Assembly (NCBI GenBank): GCA_009760855.2 | Contig: WPIO01000034.1 | Location: 1,939,001 to 2,003,000, forward strand | DNA from: Cristatella mucedo | Taxonomy: Eukaryota > Bryozoa > Phylactolaemata > Cristatellidae | DNA length: 64,000 nucleotides | Reading direction: 5' to 3' | In this document: piece after piece, positions 20,690 to 33,091 of the stretch | Numbering within the stretch: position 1 is the first letter of the stretch | Layout: each line of letters opens with the position of its first letter | Translations under genes and position numbers: made by a program | Notes under the pieces: generated by a model | Told to the model about the DNA's origin: nothing | The model's database searches: none | What the model saw: only the letters and a program-made list of their open reading frames with translations

Positions 20690-21235
20690 GAACTGGGCGC
20701 GGCTTTTGCTCGGAGCCTTGGCATAAGATGACGAGAAGTTCAGAAGATGATAGCTACGGGAAGTGAACGAAGGACTGAGTGGCGATCACGCCGAATCGCC
20801 ATGTCATCGGTGCAGCCTATACCTAGACACTATAGGTTGCCGATCCAAAGAGTTTAGCCGACCCAGGAGGATTTAGGAGATGTAGGCTGGGCTTCGTTTA
20901 GATGATGGCACTGCCCCTGATCGTTGTACAAACGGGCTGTGTCACTACATGTGGTATGCAGTCGGGATGTGCTGTTAGTGACTGTTGTGACTGGGGCTTC
21001 TCGGGGGACTCTGGTGGGCTGGAGGGGCTAAGAGAGTCTTGCTCTCCCCCTTCCGTGCCTAGTGAAATAAACTTGTGGTTCGGATCGTCGGCTGGCGTTC
21101 AGTTGCTGTGTCCGACGATAGCCAAACTGCATTAAATAACACAGTTGCTAAACGTGTATGGAATACTGGGTGACCAGGAGGATTGGCAGAGACCGACGGG
21201 CAATAGCTTCCACTTCACTACTCACGAGCGAAGCA
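20690..21235 (+). repeat. Repeat R1, copy 2
   Basis: Shares CTATACCTAGACACTATAGG, TGATGGCACTGCCCCTGATC, CTCTCCCCCTTCCGTGCC and the following GTGAAATAAACTTGTGG with the copies at 16.4 and 39.9 kb. It lies directly outside the inverted-duplication breakpoint and continues into R2. Confidence 0.75.
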
Positions 21236-22740
21236 AATAAACCACAGCTAGGTGGCCCCCAGTGGGAGGCCGATTGGGATTTACCTTGGCCTCACACAGG
21301 CATGGCCAGACGTCTGAAGGGCTGCTTTCTGGTATCGTGCATTGCACGTCCATGGAATGCCATTCCTAACGCCGCTTGCTCGGCTCTGCCGCTTGCTCGG
21401 CTCTGCCGCTTGCTCGGCTCTGCCGCTTGCTCGGCTCTGCCGCTTGCTCGGCTCTGCCGCTTGCTCGGCTCTGCTGCTTGCTCGGCTCGTCCTTGAGCTC
21501 TGCAGATCTTCCAAATTTCATCAGATTTGTGTCTTCTTTTGACAAGCGAATGCGTTGCGTTTGTTCTTTCGAACGTTTGTTCTGCAGTGGATAGTTACAT
21601 CTGGGCTTTGCCGGACGGCTTCCTACCCTTATCAGTTTGTGCCTTTCAGTACAGCCTGAAACCGTAGTTGTATCAGGTCGTCGATGCCAATCCTGGACAG
21701 ACGAGTGATGTGTACTTATTGAACCTTCTAGAGCTGACAGACGTCTGATTTTGTGCTGCCTTTAAGCTGTGGTGTGTGCAAAACAACCGATATGCCTCCA
21801 ACACCAACAATTTATGTTTTCTCATTAGCTCGGCCCACAGAGTCCCCAGCCTTGCTTAACGTTATTTCGAATACACTGGAGGCTCTCGTGCTACGGGATA
21901 TATTTTGGTTAACATGAATCTCCACCTCCTACCATCCAGCTAACTATGGTTAAACTCCCTGCCAATTCGGACTAGCTTTTCCTAACTAAGTCACCTTATC
22001 CTATAGGTGCAAGCTGTAGCGTTTTCTCTAATTCATAGCTGAACGAGGGAGATCCATACATACTATTTGCCTACACCGTATCTTCTAATCAGAGAATTTT
22101 TGGAAAATGCTATCGTAATTGCTCGTGGATATCCAGTGGGGTTTGCAGACATTTGTTCGGGGTAGAAGTGGGACTGGGAGAGGAGAGGCTTTGATGCAGG
22201 GCTGGAGGGGGGGCCTCCATTTAGGCCGACAAACAAGTAGGTCAGGAGCAAGTGCTGAGGAGCATGTCTCATAACCATTGCAGCATTTGACTGACCCCAG
22301 CTGGTAGCAAGACAAACCAGTGGGCCTGCCCAGGTGGGTGTGCTGGGTAAGGTAGTCCACCCTTGATGTTGCCTTGTTTGAACAACAAGCTGCTGATAAA
22401 GCCACCGGATGATGACGTGGCGTCTTTTCGGTTCATTAAGGGCTTTTCCTGTCACGACATAGCCTGCTGGGCTCTTGAACTGGTTCCGGTATTCTATCAG
22501 CTCTGCAGGTCCTCCATATTGCATCAGGTGTGTGTATTCTTTTGGTGTGAGATTGTTTTTCTTCTTTTGAACATTTTGTCAGCAGTGGATCATCATATCT
22601 GGGCCGTGACGGCTGCTTCCTTTCAGTCTCAGCCTCTCAGTGGAGCCTGTGTTATGTGTGCCTGTGGCTTCTGCTGTAATTATAGAAGTGCCTGACACTA
22701 ATGTACAGGCCTCACCTATGGCCAATTGATAAGCCAATGA
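21236..22740 (+). repeat. Unclassified interspersed repeat R2, copy 1
   Basis: The sequence recurs inverted at 45490-47250 and partly at 23340-23900, 30530-31090 and 17336-17404. Landmarks are TTTACCTTGGCCTCACACAG, GTCACGACATAGCCTGCTGG and CACCTGGGCAGGCCCACTGG (given on the minus strand). Parallel open frames in the two long copies have differences that do not favour synonymous sites on inspection, so they are treated as noncoding. Confidence 0.7.
21371..21488 (+). repeat. 17-bp minisatellite, about seven units
   Basis: The unit GCCGCTTGCTCGGCTCT is repeated head to tail, almost perfectly, with one variant near the end. Because 17 is not a multiple of three, it creates open frames of 17-residue period in all three phases. 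The R2 copy at 46.9 kb has about one unit here, so the array expanded locally. Confidence 0.95.
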
Positions 22741-23178
22741 AGCAGGGCAGGGGTAGGTCACTAATGAAGGTTGTATTTCGTTTGGTCTGTTGCGATTGAT
22801 CGAACTCTGGTATATGTGCCCGTTGAGACTAATGGAGGAGAGTCTCGTTTACTTCCCACGTGTGCATGCTGTGCCCCTGTGAGACTCCCACTACAACTGC
22901 TGCCACTAGAGACACTGTCACATAACACCTGCCACTGGGGCTGCCGTTTTGTCTGTTCGTTGGTAGAGTGCATGGGCGGATGATTGCTGATTATTTGTTG
23001 ACCCTTCTAAAGCTCTCAGACATGCGAACTGTTCCTCTCTTAAAGCTTTGCTACATCTGTAACAGCTATATGCATCCAGGGCCAGCAACCTATTTTATTC
23101 TTATTAGCTCCACCCACCTAGTTCCCAGCATTGCTCAAAGTTATCTCTAGTGTATTTGGGGTCTTTTCCGCAGGGATA
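22741..23178. other. Unassigned stretch, probably the end of R2
   Basis: No recognised gene. Short frames at 22771-22983 lack domains. Confidence 0.35.
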
Positions 23179-23305
<127 letters not shown>

Positions 23306-23339
23306 GTTAAGATGAATTTCCACCTCCGACTGTTCTACT

Positions 23340-24045
23340 AACTAGGGGCCGACTCCCTACTGATTATGGCTGGCTTTTGCTACCTAGGTCACTGTATCCT
23401 ATAGGTGAATCTGCGAAGCTTTTTTAAATAATGGTGGAAATGAGGAGATTCTTCCAACAAGATCTGCGTGATGGTGTACATTGCCACCGACAAATGGTCG
23501 GTGAAGCATACCTGTTGAAACTCGTGTTTGTTGGACGTCCATGGATAAGTGGCACTAGCTGACATCAGTTTGGCTTGGAATTGGGAGAGGGGAGAGGATA
23601 GGTGTTATTACTTGTATCTCCGTCAGTAACTCCACAAAGTCAAAAAGACCATGTGGGTGTTACGCAGGAAAGTTTTGTATAGCCCACTCACAGCCTAAGC
23701 GGCTTTCGGTACGCATTCAGGCCGACAAACACACTGGAGGTCAGGAGCAAGTGATGAGAAAGTCACATGATCATAGCAGTGATTGGGTGACCCCAGCTGG
23801 TAGCATGCCTAACTAGGTGCCTGTCCATGTGTGCAGGACACGGCAGTCCACTCCTGGGGTTGCCTAGTATGGACAAGGGATCAATTTGAGTAGTTTGAAC
23901 GAGTGAACACCTGGATACACTTACTTTCAATAGGTAGCCTTCTCATCCAAACAGCTAACCAATCGATTTGCAGCAAATGTACAGTGCCTATGAAGAGATT
24001 GTGATATCTAAGGGCACTATACCAAATGTATTATTATTATTATTA
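23340..24045 (+). repeat. R2-related fragment ending in a SINE-type tail
   Basis: Segments such as TACCTAGGTCACTGTATCC and GACCCCAGCTGGTAGCATGC match R2. CTTTCGGTACGCATTCAGGCC also matches a block in both arms of the inverted duplication (near 10505 and 20085). The end, from about 23985, reads GTGCCTATGAAGAGATTG and CACTATACCAAATG with (ATT)n, a weak version of the shared 3' tail. Confidence 0.6.
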
Positions 24046-24341
24046 TTTTGTCTAGGGCCTATCACTGGTGCACCGGCCCTCGTGACTGCAACGTCCACAA
24101 GCTGGAGGTAAAGAGTACAGTAAAGTAACTGCTAGCCGTTTGGATGCAAAAACTGCTAACCTACCAATCTTTTGAATCGCATCGACTGATCAGTATCAGT
24201 CTCCTCTTGCCCTAATACCTCGACAAGCTAGTATTTATCAAATACTGTCCGTTAACATCTCTAATGCATTCCTCAGACCGATGCATACCTCGTGCATGAT
24301 CACGGTATATTCTTTGTAGGCCTACTGCAAACGTTTTGGGC

Positions 24342-27300
24342 ATGGCTAACAACGTGGATGCCGGCACTGTTATCGCCAATCTGAAAGATATGTTAGATAA
24401 GTTTGTGAACACGGTGACAAGGGACCAAGCTATCTCGATTGGAAATACAATGTGTGTATCTAAAGATCTAAACGCTGAGCAAATCAGAAAACTAGAGGTC
24501 AGTTTCTTCAGAACAAGATCCTGCCTTATTGTGTTAATCTCTGAAGTTTTTGCAGTAAAAATTTCAATTCAACGTTCACATTATTTGTATGACTTTACCT
24601 TACCATCAGAACTGTCCTTGTGCTTATATCGTGACCCACATGATGGCAAATCTGGCGAATCGCATTACATTGAGGATTACACAAAAATCGAACACAAATC
24701 GATTTTCTCGTTGCTTACTCCAATTATACTAGGCTGAATATCAGTGGTGTGTTCGTCAGTACACGTAAAATAGCTATGAGAAGAGGTCTAATAAAATAGC
24801 CAACTAATATGACCCCTAAAGTTGCCTTGTTCAGCAAATTCGCCCGTTTGAGCTGAGCTCTTGGGTAGCTGTCAAATCGTGCCGTTTCGTGCCTCTAGTG
24901 GCTAAGGAACTACAGGCTAGGTTGCCAAGGGATTCGAGGCTCGTATGAATTGTAGCTAAACGATTTGAATCAGAAAAGGAGATGGCACGATGCCTTAGTC
25001 TGATGCAGGAGTAGATCTGATAGTTAGGCTGGAGCCAATGAAGAAAGGGACCCGAAAGTAAGTGACAGAACCCGGAAGTATATGATGTTCTCAAGTGGGA
25101 GCCAATCAGAGCATTGACGTTAAGTTTCATCATTTCAATTTGAATTTGTACAGCACCTCTAACAATTACCTCACTACTATGCTGAGCTAATTTGGTCAAT
25201 TCTAGCATTAGACTAATAGTCTACCTGTATATAGCCTCCCTACCTGCAATTAATAAACGTCAGTGGTGCTTTAAAGTTCAAGATGACATGCGAATGCCTC
25301 ATCGGGGAAATTACTATAATTCGCAGTATTGTGAGTGAAGGAATCAGATGTTAACTTAAGCATGCATGTTAATGTCAGCCTGTGGGCTTCTCCCTTAAGT
25401 CACTGCTAACTTCCTAGCTGTCTCTAACCAACGGTAACACAGGCTGTGAGATTGGCTTTGTAAATTATAAATTACTAGGGTGCAAATGGAATTTGATTTT
25501 CAAGTACGATAAAGTCCCATTTTTATTCGAGCAGGCTCTCTTCTCATTGGCGATAGCCGGCCACAGTAATTCATCTCAAATTTAAACTTCGATTATTTGG
25601 TTTCAAGTAGTAATAAAATTATAAAAACCATTTTGACCTTTTACTTTTAAAGGTTTACTAGATTAACAAAGAATTGCAAAATTGTAAGCTAATATTGCTG
25701 ATTCACAAGCTAGGCGAGCGAAACCTCGGGCAAGCATAGAAAAGCAAAGGTAGACTTTCTCATCATTTGATGGTATAGATATATAAAGTGATGTTAAGAC
25801 CATATTATCTGTGATCTTTGAAATTTTTTTTTGAGTATCAAAGTGAGTTTTAATTAAAGGCTCAGCACTATGTGATATATTCACGGTTTGGTATAAACCT
25901 TTACCTGCTCTCAATCAAGAGATGGACTGTTAACAACTAATGAGATTTCTTTGTTGCTGAATTGCTCTCCTACTGTCTACCAAGCTCTGTGTACTAGTGC
26001 AGTACCGATGACTCTACAGCCATTCTTAATGTTGGTAGCTTTACCAGCACCCCTAAGCTTCAATGAGAATAGCATAGCTATGGCGGCTATATTTCTGGCA
26101 CAGGACTTTGTGAGTTTATGAGCATCTCTATTGTTTAGCAGCATTGTAGGACTGTGTCGGTGACAAGGCTGCTGCATCGGCACTGGCTCGCTTTGTCATT
26201 GAAAAGGACAAAGGCTTGGATAGCTCGAAAAATTCAGCCGTGAGCAGTTTCTGTAAAGGCCTTAGGAATGAAGGTCTAGATGCTTGGGTTGATGAACTAA
26301 GCTTACATGGTAGCCGTGGAGACAGGTGAGTACAGAGCAATGTACTAGCAGCTGTGGCTTCTCGTTGTGCATAACTTAGGCCTGCCATTGTTTCACTAGT
26401 CATGACACCGTGCCTATAAAGAGTATATCGTTGAAATACGATCCTTTTCTCGGTTGTAACCAACTTTTGTTTCGAACAGCACAGTGAGGGGATCACGCCG
26501 GTTGATTCTCAATAGCCTTGCCTGACAATGTTCAACCATCTCTCAGCAGCAGCCCCTACTTCTTTAAATCGTCCTGCTCAGCCTTTACCTCTTGACTGCC
26601 GACTGACTTTATATGGCTTCAGCATTGAGGGCCGCCAATGTAACTGATCCGATTTCTGCTGCTGCTATACTTTCATTCAGGCGTGTTTGGCGTTTCTAAT
26701 TGCACGCACTGCTTGAATCTATTCTGGCCCTCTGCCTGTGCCTTAGGTTAACCACTCTCAGCTTTAGCCATCTTGTGTTGCTTGACATGTATTTTATCGT
26801 CGCCTGGGTTATATCTGAAATTCTTAGTAGCGGTCTCGATAGACTCCTCTATTCTTTGATTTTAGAAGTGAGAATTTTAAATTATCTACAGTAGTTTGTA
26901 AGAGTTTTTTATCATTTAATTTAATCGCCGGTCGATCTAATAGGGCCTTACACGATTGAGCTATGGTGTTGTACTGGCTATGCATAAGCTTGCAATAACC
27001 GAGAGTGCAATCGGCAGTGAGCTGTGTCTCCTTGGCTGTGAAACTGTGCCTAACTTGCAGCTCTTACCAACGTCTGCTGTTTTGTTGCAATACTTCAGAC
27101 AGCAAAATGTACGGGCACCACAGAGTCTACCGGCAGCAACTCAGCCTGCAGTTGTCAATCTGGAGCAAGCTTTTACACGTGCATATTCTACACTAATCAA
27201 CGGCCTTACTGAACAAGAAGTTGTGAAAATTGCCACAGAACTCAGATCGCGAGGCATGATTATTGTGCCAGAGCTAGAGGCGATCAAGGTATAGAAACTC

Positions 27301-28027
27301 ATGGTTATTCCTTTATTGTTTGCTCAGAAATATCATTGCATGCTAATAGAGCTTCACTGCTGCAGTTACAACATTAGCGCCAAGCACTGAAGAACACTTT
27401 TTAAACCTGAGAGAAGATGATCTATATGCAACATATATTGTATATATAAATAAACAATATATATGTATATATAAATGTAAATATACGTGTGTATGTGTTT
27501 GTTTGTGTGTGTGCAAGCTCGCTCGCTCATGTGTGTCTCTGTGTGCATGTGTGTGTGTGCACGTGGGTATGCATGTGTGTGTGTGTGTGCAATGCATAGT
27601 TTTAGCCTTATAGCCAATTTGTGGCTAACTGTATATTAAACGGTTGTGTTATCTAAATGTGTTTACGTGCTAACATCTTTGGAAAAGGGATCATTGTCGA
27701 TCCGTGTGCGGTTTTACCTTGTGAGCTTCTAGCAGATAAATGCATGTTATCTCCCCTTTGGAGAGAACCGACGACGATATTATATACGTCTATCTAACTA
27801 AGTATCATGAAAGATCGAGTACTTAGCACCCTTGAAAGTTGTTAGATTTTTGAATGGTGTATGCAGAATATCAATTTATCTTTTAGATTCGTCAACTAAC
27901 TCCAACCGATAAAGCAAGCGCCTTGATTGACACGGTTGGGAAAAAAGGCGACCGTTGTATTGCAGAACTGAGAGATATATTGCAAAACAAAGTTGGCAGA
28001 CCTGAGTTGGCTGCCTTGATTTTTTAG
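24342..28027 (+). CDS. Tandem CARD-domain protein, four exons
   Basis: Exons are 24342-24497, 26150-26325, 27099-27288 and 27887-28027. Every border is GT/AG and the phases agree (0, 2, 0). The product is about 220 residues. The first death-fold (residues about 8-105) combines exon 1 (ANLKDMLDKFVNTVTRDQA) and exon 2 (KAAASALARFVIEK, NSAVSSFCKGLRNEGLDAW). The second (about 130-220) combines exon 3 (YSTLINGLTEQEVVKIATEL) and exon 4 (TDKASALIDTVGKKGDRCIA, then LRDIL and ELAALIF). The order of helices and the KASALIDTVGKKGD block fit CARD domains, which pair with other CARDs in apoptosis and innate immunity. In both domains a phase 0 intron falls after the same helix (RKLE and EAIK), pointing to an internal duplication. 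No enzyme domain is attached, so an adaptor or decoy role is inferred. The start is the first ATG in frame; an upstream exon cannot be excluded. Binding partners are unknown. Confidence 0.78.
24860..25145 (-). mobile_element. Degenerate LINE fragment in CARD gene intron 1
   Basis: The minus-strand frames retain GPFLHWLQPNYQIY and SDSNRLATIHTSLESLGNL, which match the shifted and true frames of the LINE C-terminal region. Heavily mutated. The rest of intron 1 (24498-26149) shows nothing recognisable. Confidence 0.6.
27425..27597. repeat. TA- and GT-rich microsatellite in CARD gene intron 3
   Basis: Impure TA (27430-27480) followed by impure GT with GCATGTGT variants. Confidence 0.85.
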
Positions 28028-29689
28028 ATAACTCGACAGAACCCGCGTGCATCGCACAGCTATGGAGGTGATTAAGTGATTGTATGCAATGCACATTGCT
28101 TGAAGCTGTACTTCTGCATGCAAGTTTTCACGTTTCAAGTGTGAATGCACTTGGAATCTGTGAATTTTGGCATGCTGCTTGACTCTTCAGTACTTGGACT
28201 GAGTCTCTGGTGGATGTAGAGAATGCTGCATGTGTTTTAGTTGACCAAGTTTAATCGCATCGCATTTAATCACATTTAATCGCATACAATCTGTTGATTT
28301 TTTTCAAAGGTATGTCATTTTAGTGATTCCAGAAGATTTTCAGATACTGATATGCAATATTTAAGAAAATAACGCTCAGAGAAATGTCGTTTCTTGCACC
28401 AAAGTTAGAATTTGGTAGGTAACACTACTCTGCCTTTCGATGGGGCAATACTGCTAGCTTATCGACTCCATGGGAATTTTTATACACGGTCATATTGTCA
28501 GATGATAGTGGCTTAAGCTTTACAAAGATATGCCTCCACAAAATAATAATTCGCAGCTAATTGAGTGCCAGCTAATTGATTTTCCGCCGGCCTGAAACTG
28601 GGCTATTTCGGACGGAGCCATTCGCAGTGAGCATCTGTTTATAGCTACCGTGTCTGGTTCACGTGTTGGAGATTGTGAAAGACCTGAAGCCGAAAAAACT
28701 TGTGTAAGCTTATTTATTCATATCGCATTCTGGTTACATAATAGTGCTTCTGAAAATCGCTGAGAAAGATAAGTGCTCAGTAGTTGTCATGACATACACT
28801 TCGCCTTAAATACCAAAGCATAACTGACTAATCGTTAGGCGTGCCATCCAACTCCTATTGGTTGCATTTCAGGAAACGTCTTATAATCTATAGGGAAGTC
28901 ATAATCTGGCTCATCCAGCACCCCAGCATTGCACTGCCTCCTAGATTAAGACATTCCTGGGCTAGATAATTGAAGAAACGTTACACAATTATGCTGGATG
29001 TCAACACCGTCCAGGTCTCGCAGGTAAGCTGCAACTTTTGATTCCTAAATCGAAAGAAATTAGAATCGTCGTCAGTCGTGAAAATACGCTCTTAAAATTC
29101 ACGTAGCCCAGAGGTCAGAATGATCCTGCAATCCCTTGGTGACCGCCACAGTGCTCCAGCACAGCACGTCGAAATGATTGGAGACTTTTCCTCTGGCTTT
29201 CAGCACAAGGCCGTGCAGCCTTGGTTGCTAGCTGCTTGCTATTTAGGTGGACGCACCGATTAACGGTTTATCGTGAGAAAGAGCTCCTTCTGAATGAATT
29301 TGTGCCTGCAAATTCGTTGCTTTGTTCAGCCGTACGCCTGCTACGGGTTGACGAGGGACATAGTTATCATTAGGTGTTATATAAAATACTTACTGCAATC
29401 AATATCGAACTTAATCGGCTGGGTTTTCCATGTGTTCTCAGCTCTTGATCATCGGTAAATTTGAAAAACTCTGAACAGTATAAATACTATATCGCAAACT
29501 ATGTCCGATAAAGAGGTAGCGACCCATCTTTTTATTCCAGCAAGACCATATCAAGTCTCCTTAATAGGTTTGAAGAAAATGCCTGTTTAATAATGGCACA
29601 TCGCAATATAAAGCATTTATTGCTGCTCAACGTCGCATAACAGCCCAAGCCGTTTAATTGGTAAAGCTAAGTACAGTCTTAGGTGTCAA
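28028..29689. other. 3' flank of the CARD gene and unassigned DNA
   Basis: No AATAAA was noticed directly after the stop. A short imperfect array of TTTAATCGCA units lies at 28250-28290. No other gene or repeat was recognised. Confidence 0.35.
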
Positions 29690-29849
29690 GCCGTCACAAT
29701 CAACCACCACGATCAAGCACGCGGACCCGACTCCAACAACAGGATGCTATTGGGGAAAATGAAACTCTTATACTGTCCGTAGGGTAGCTGCATCGATTGC
29801 CAGGCGTGACCAGTATAGACTAAGGACCCGAGCAACGAATGTCGCAGGA

Positions 29850-30125
29850 GTTATAACTTGGGCTTCTTGTGGGCATCAAAGACTTGTCTGCGTCAGAACT
29901 CATACCCACCATCTGAATCTAGATATTCCAGCAAGTTACCCCTACAAACAGTTTCAAGATCATTAACACTGTGCGTCTCCGTTTGTGGCAAGCTGAAACT
30001 AAGATCATCTCATTACTTTATTAGGACGGAGAACCATAATATCGCTTGCTTTATCCTGGGAAACTGAAGGCCCTGGCAACTGATAGAGCGTCCTTTAGCT
30101 GAGACTAATCGTGAGTTCGTTTTGT
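29850..30125 (+). repeat. Direct repeat flanking an R2 fragment, left copy
   Basis: Strings such as ACTTGTCTGCGTCAGAACTC, CTACAAACAGTTTC and ATCGCTTGCTTTATCCTGGG recur, diverged, at 31165-31450 in the same orientation. The R2 fragment at 30530-31090 lies between. The pair could be old LTRs or a tandem duplication. Confidence 0.6.
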
Positions 30126-30333
30126 TCCTTAAACCATAGAAATGTCAAACCTCACCATTCGGGTTCTATCAGCTCCAGGTTAATGTCAACATTAAGAGCT
30201 TTTTCTTTCAATCTTTTTTTTCACTTCTTTTTATTTCAATCCACCGAATCGGTCTCGCGTTTGGGTTCCTCTGATTCAATCTCACCGTTGCGGTCCTGCG
30301 AGTTCACGTCGCGAGTGTTCTTCGCCGCATCGA

Positions 30334-30380
30334 TCGCGCCGGCGATTGCTCAATCGCTCCGGCGATTGCTCAATCGCGCC
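30334..30380 (+). repeat. 20-bp tandem repeat
   Basis: TCGCGCCGGCGATTGCTCAA is followed by a copy with one change and a partial third. It lies in a short GC-rich island (30230-30450). Confidence 0.9.
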
Positions 30381-30529
30381 AGGGCGCTCCAGGCGTCGGT
30401 ATCGAGGTCACGCATCGCTTTTGCCCGTTGCGGTCCGTAGCCGAGAGGCTCTCGGGATATATTCCAGTTCAGTTGATTTTTCTACCACCGTCTATCCTAT
30501 ATAACTAGCGGCCGAATCCCTTCAGATTC

Positions 30530-31090
30530 GGGTGAACGTTGCTAACTAGGTCATTGGATCCTGCAGGTGCAGCTGTAAAGCTTCATGGATTCGTGGCTGG
30601 ATGAGGAAGATCCCCACACAAGATTTGCAAGATGGTGTACATATCCGCCTTAAAACTTGCGTCAAAGAGGATCTGTTAAACTTGTGTTAGTCGTCCATAC
30701 GTAGTGCCAGTGGTCCCCCCCGAATGGGGCCAGGGAGGGAGTGGCAGGACGATCGTGTCATCTAACAGGCACGAGGTCAGGAGCAAGTGCAAAGTAGCAA
30801 GTCACATGACTAAAGGAGTAATTGGCTGACCCCAGCTGGTAACCTGCCCAACCAGGTGCCTGCCCACGTGGGTGGGCAGGATAAGTCAGTCCAACCCGAA
30901 AATTTGCTTGACCCGAGTGATCGAAGTCAGTGTAAGAAGTTTCGACTGAGTAAACCCCGGGTGTGCCTACTATCAACAAGCAGCAGCTAAGCCAAGAAGC
31001 AGTAGCCTTCTGATCCAAACGGCTGACCAATCGAAAGTCTAGGGTTTATTACTGGCACACTGGCCTTCATGACTGGAATGTCAACAAGCT
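30530..31090 (+). repeat. R2 fragment
   Basis: TAACTAGGTCATTGGATCC, GACCCCAGCTGGTAACC and GTGCCTGCCCACGTGGG match R2 at 22.3 and 46.1 kb with moderate divergence. Confidence 0.65.
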
Positions 31091-31164
31091 TGATTTAAAA
31101 AGTGCAGTAAGGTAACGGTAACGCTGCTTAGCTGCTCTCCGTCGTTGAAGGGGCCAAAGAGCAG

Positions 31165-31450
31165 CAGTAGCTAAAACTCGGGCTTCCTTTGGACAATAAT
31201 GACTCGTCTGCTGCAGAACGTATACCCGCCACAGGGATCTAGCCGTCCCAGCACCTTACATCTACAAGCAGTTTCGATGTTGCTAACATGACCGTTCTCA
31301 GTTTATGGAAATCCGGCAAATCACCGTATCTCATCTCTTGATTAGGACAAGATGTTACCTATCGCTAGCTTTATTCGGGAAAATTTAAGGTCCTATCATG
31401 CAGTAGAGATTCGTCCAGCCGGAAGTAATCGCGAGTCTGATGCATTTTGT
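31165..31450 (+). repeat. Direct repeat flanking an R2 fragment, right copy
   Basis: Partner of 29850-30125; similarity is clear but with many substitutions. Confidence 0.6.
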
Positions 31451-31651
31451 ACCCTAGGACACTAGCAGGCCCCCGTTGTACATACTTCTTTAATCGGTAA
31501 ACACCATCGCAGGCTACTTTTGCTCCCGCTTGTGACGCATCTGCCCCTCTCACCCGTCCCACCATTTTCTGCTTTCGCTGTCCATTGCTCTCTGTCTCTA
31601 TTTGTGTTGCACACCTATCTTCCTTTCTTGGTCCGACTTCAATTAGCTGCA

Positions 31652-31653
<2 letters not shown>

Positions 31654-31723
<70 letters not shown>

Positions 31724-31760
31724 ACTCTCTCTCTCTCTTTGTCTCTCCCTCTCTCTCAGT
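31654..31760. repeat. (CT)n microsatellite
   Basis: About 70 bp of pure CT, then impure CT to about 31760. Confidence 0.97.
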
Positions 31761-32695
31761 CTCTATCTCTACAGCTGTCAATCACATTGTCTTCTCATTT
31801 CTTTTTTCATACACTTTCTGGATCCCTTTCACAACAGCCACCACTCTTTAATCTTTCTACCTCCGTTCTCCATGTATTCATGCGTTTATGTTTAAACCAA
31901 GCAGAAATAATAATACACAGATTTTTATATAGATAATTTTCGACAGATTTCTGCCTCATTATCACGGCAGAACTTTTACAACCGTGTACACTTTATTTGC
32001 TTAAGTGAGTACGAGAAACCTCAGGCACGTTGCTTTCTTGGTAGTTTTTTAAAAACAAGATAAGATCCTCTCTCATTGACTTAGCTCTCAATGAAATACT
32101 AGATCGTGCTTCGTTTTGATTTTGCTATTGCCAATAGGTTGTGGATCGTCGTGTGTTAGCTGAGTGATTGCAATGCAATTACACGGCATCGAAGCAATCA
32201 TAACAGGTGCTATATTGGCTTTGTCGACGATCAAAAGATAGCTTATGTATTTGTCTTTCATTCAGCCTTTCAAGATTGTTAATCTAGAAATGGCTGCTGT
32301 GAAATGATGCCGATGCTTTCTAATTTTTTGTTGCTATCTTCTATATATTTTCCACTGCTTTTCAGAATGAGTGAAAGGATTGTGCTGTTTCAGGACCAGT
32401 TTCAAATGAATATATGTATATATATATAAATTTATTTACATGTATTTATATTTATACAGCATATATATATATATATATATATAAACATTTGCGGCTGGAG
32501 TTGGAGCCTTAAATACGCGAACAGTTCCTCCTTAAAACGAAGCTTTAATTATTTATTTGAACTTCTGAAGAAGGAAAGGCAGAAAGTAACAGCTGACGTA
32601 TGCGATTAAATGTTTGAGTCAACTCCCAAAAGGCTCCTTGTCGTCACACAAACTCGTGGAAGAGCAATAGACTACTTAATCTTCTGATCTGTTTG
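31761..32695. other. Unassigned stretch with TA tracts
   Basis: Contains impure TA at 32410-32482. No gene was recognised. Confidence 0.35.
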
Positions 32696-32696
32696 T

Positions 32697-32830
32697 GGGG
32701 TTGTTTGGCCCAGTGGTTAATGTGCTAACCCCGACCAATGTCTGGCCGAGGTTTTGGGCTCGAGCCCCGTGGCACTTGTGGAGTGCCTGAATAGAGATTA
32801 AGGCCTTTAAGGGTGCAATCCAAATGAACT
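32697..32830 (+). mobile_element. tRNA-derived SINE (family 1)
   Basis: The head TGTTTGGCCCAGTGGTTAA is the A-box region, and GGGCTCGAGCCC the B box. The tail GTGCCTGAATAGAGATTAAG is followed by a damaged right arm of the hairpin (GGGTGCAATCCAAATG). Confidence 0.82.
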
Positions 32831-32990
32831 ATCTTACATAGTGCAAATGTGAGCACAATAAAGTGCTTTAACTATCGCATGCTTCAGTTTACTCTAATAA
32901 TGTTGGTTTTGGTGATTGATCTTGTTCTATCTACCTACTTGGCTTAAAGGCAGATGGTGAAGAATTCGTTTTATGCCGGCACTAGATTCA

Positions 32991-32992
<2 letters not shown>

Positions 32993-33060
<68 letters not shown>

Positions 33061-33091
33061 CCTCTGTGTGTGTGTTCGCGAGCGCTTGTGA

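Noticed and set aside
22063-22524. 153-codon minus-strand ORF, similar to one at 45966-46277
   Set aside because: The similarity comes from repeat R2 being present twice; differences between copies do not look like coding constraint and frames break at the ends.
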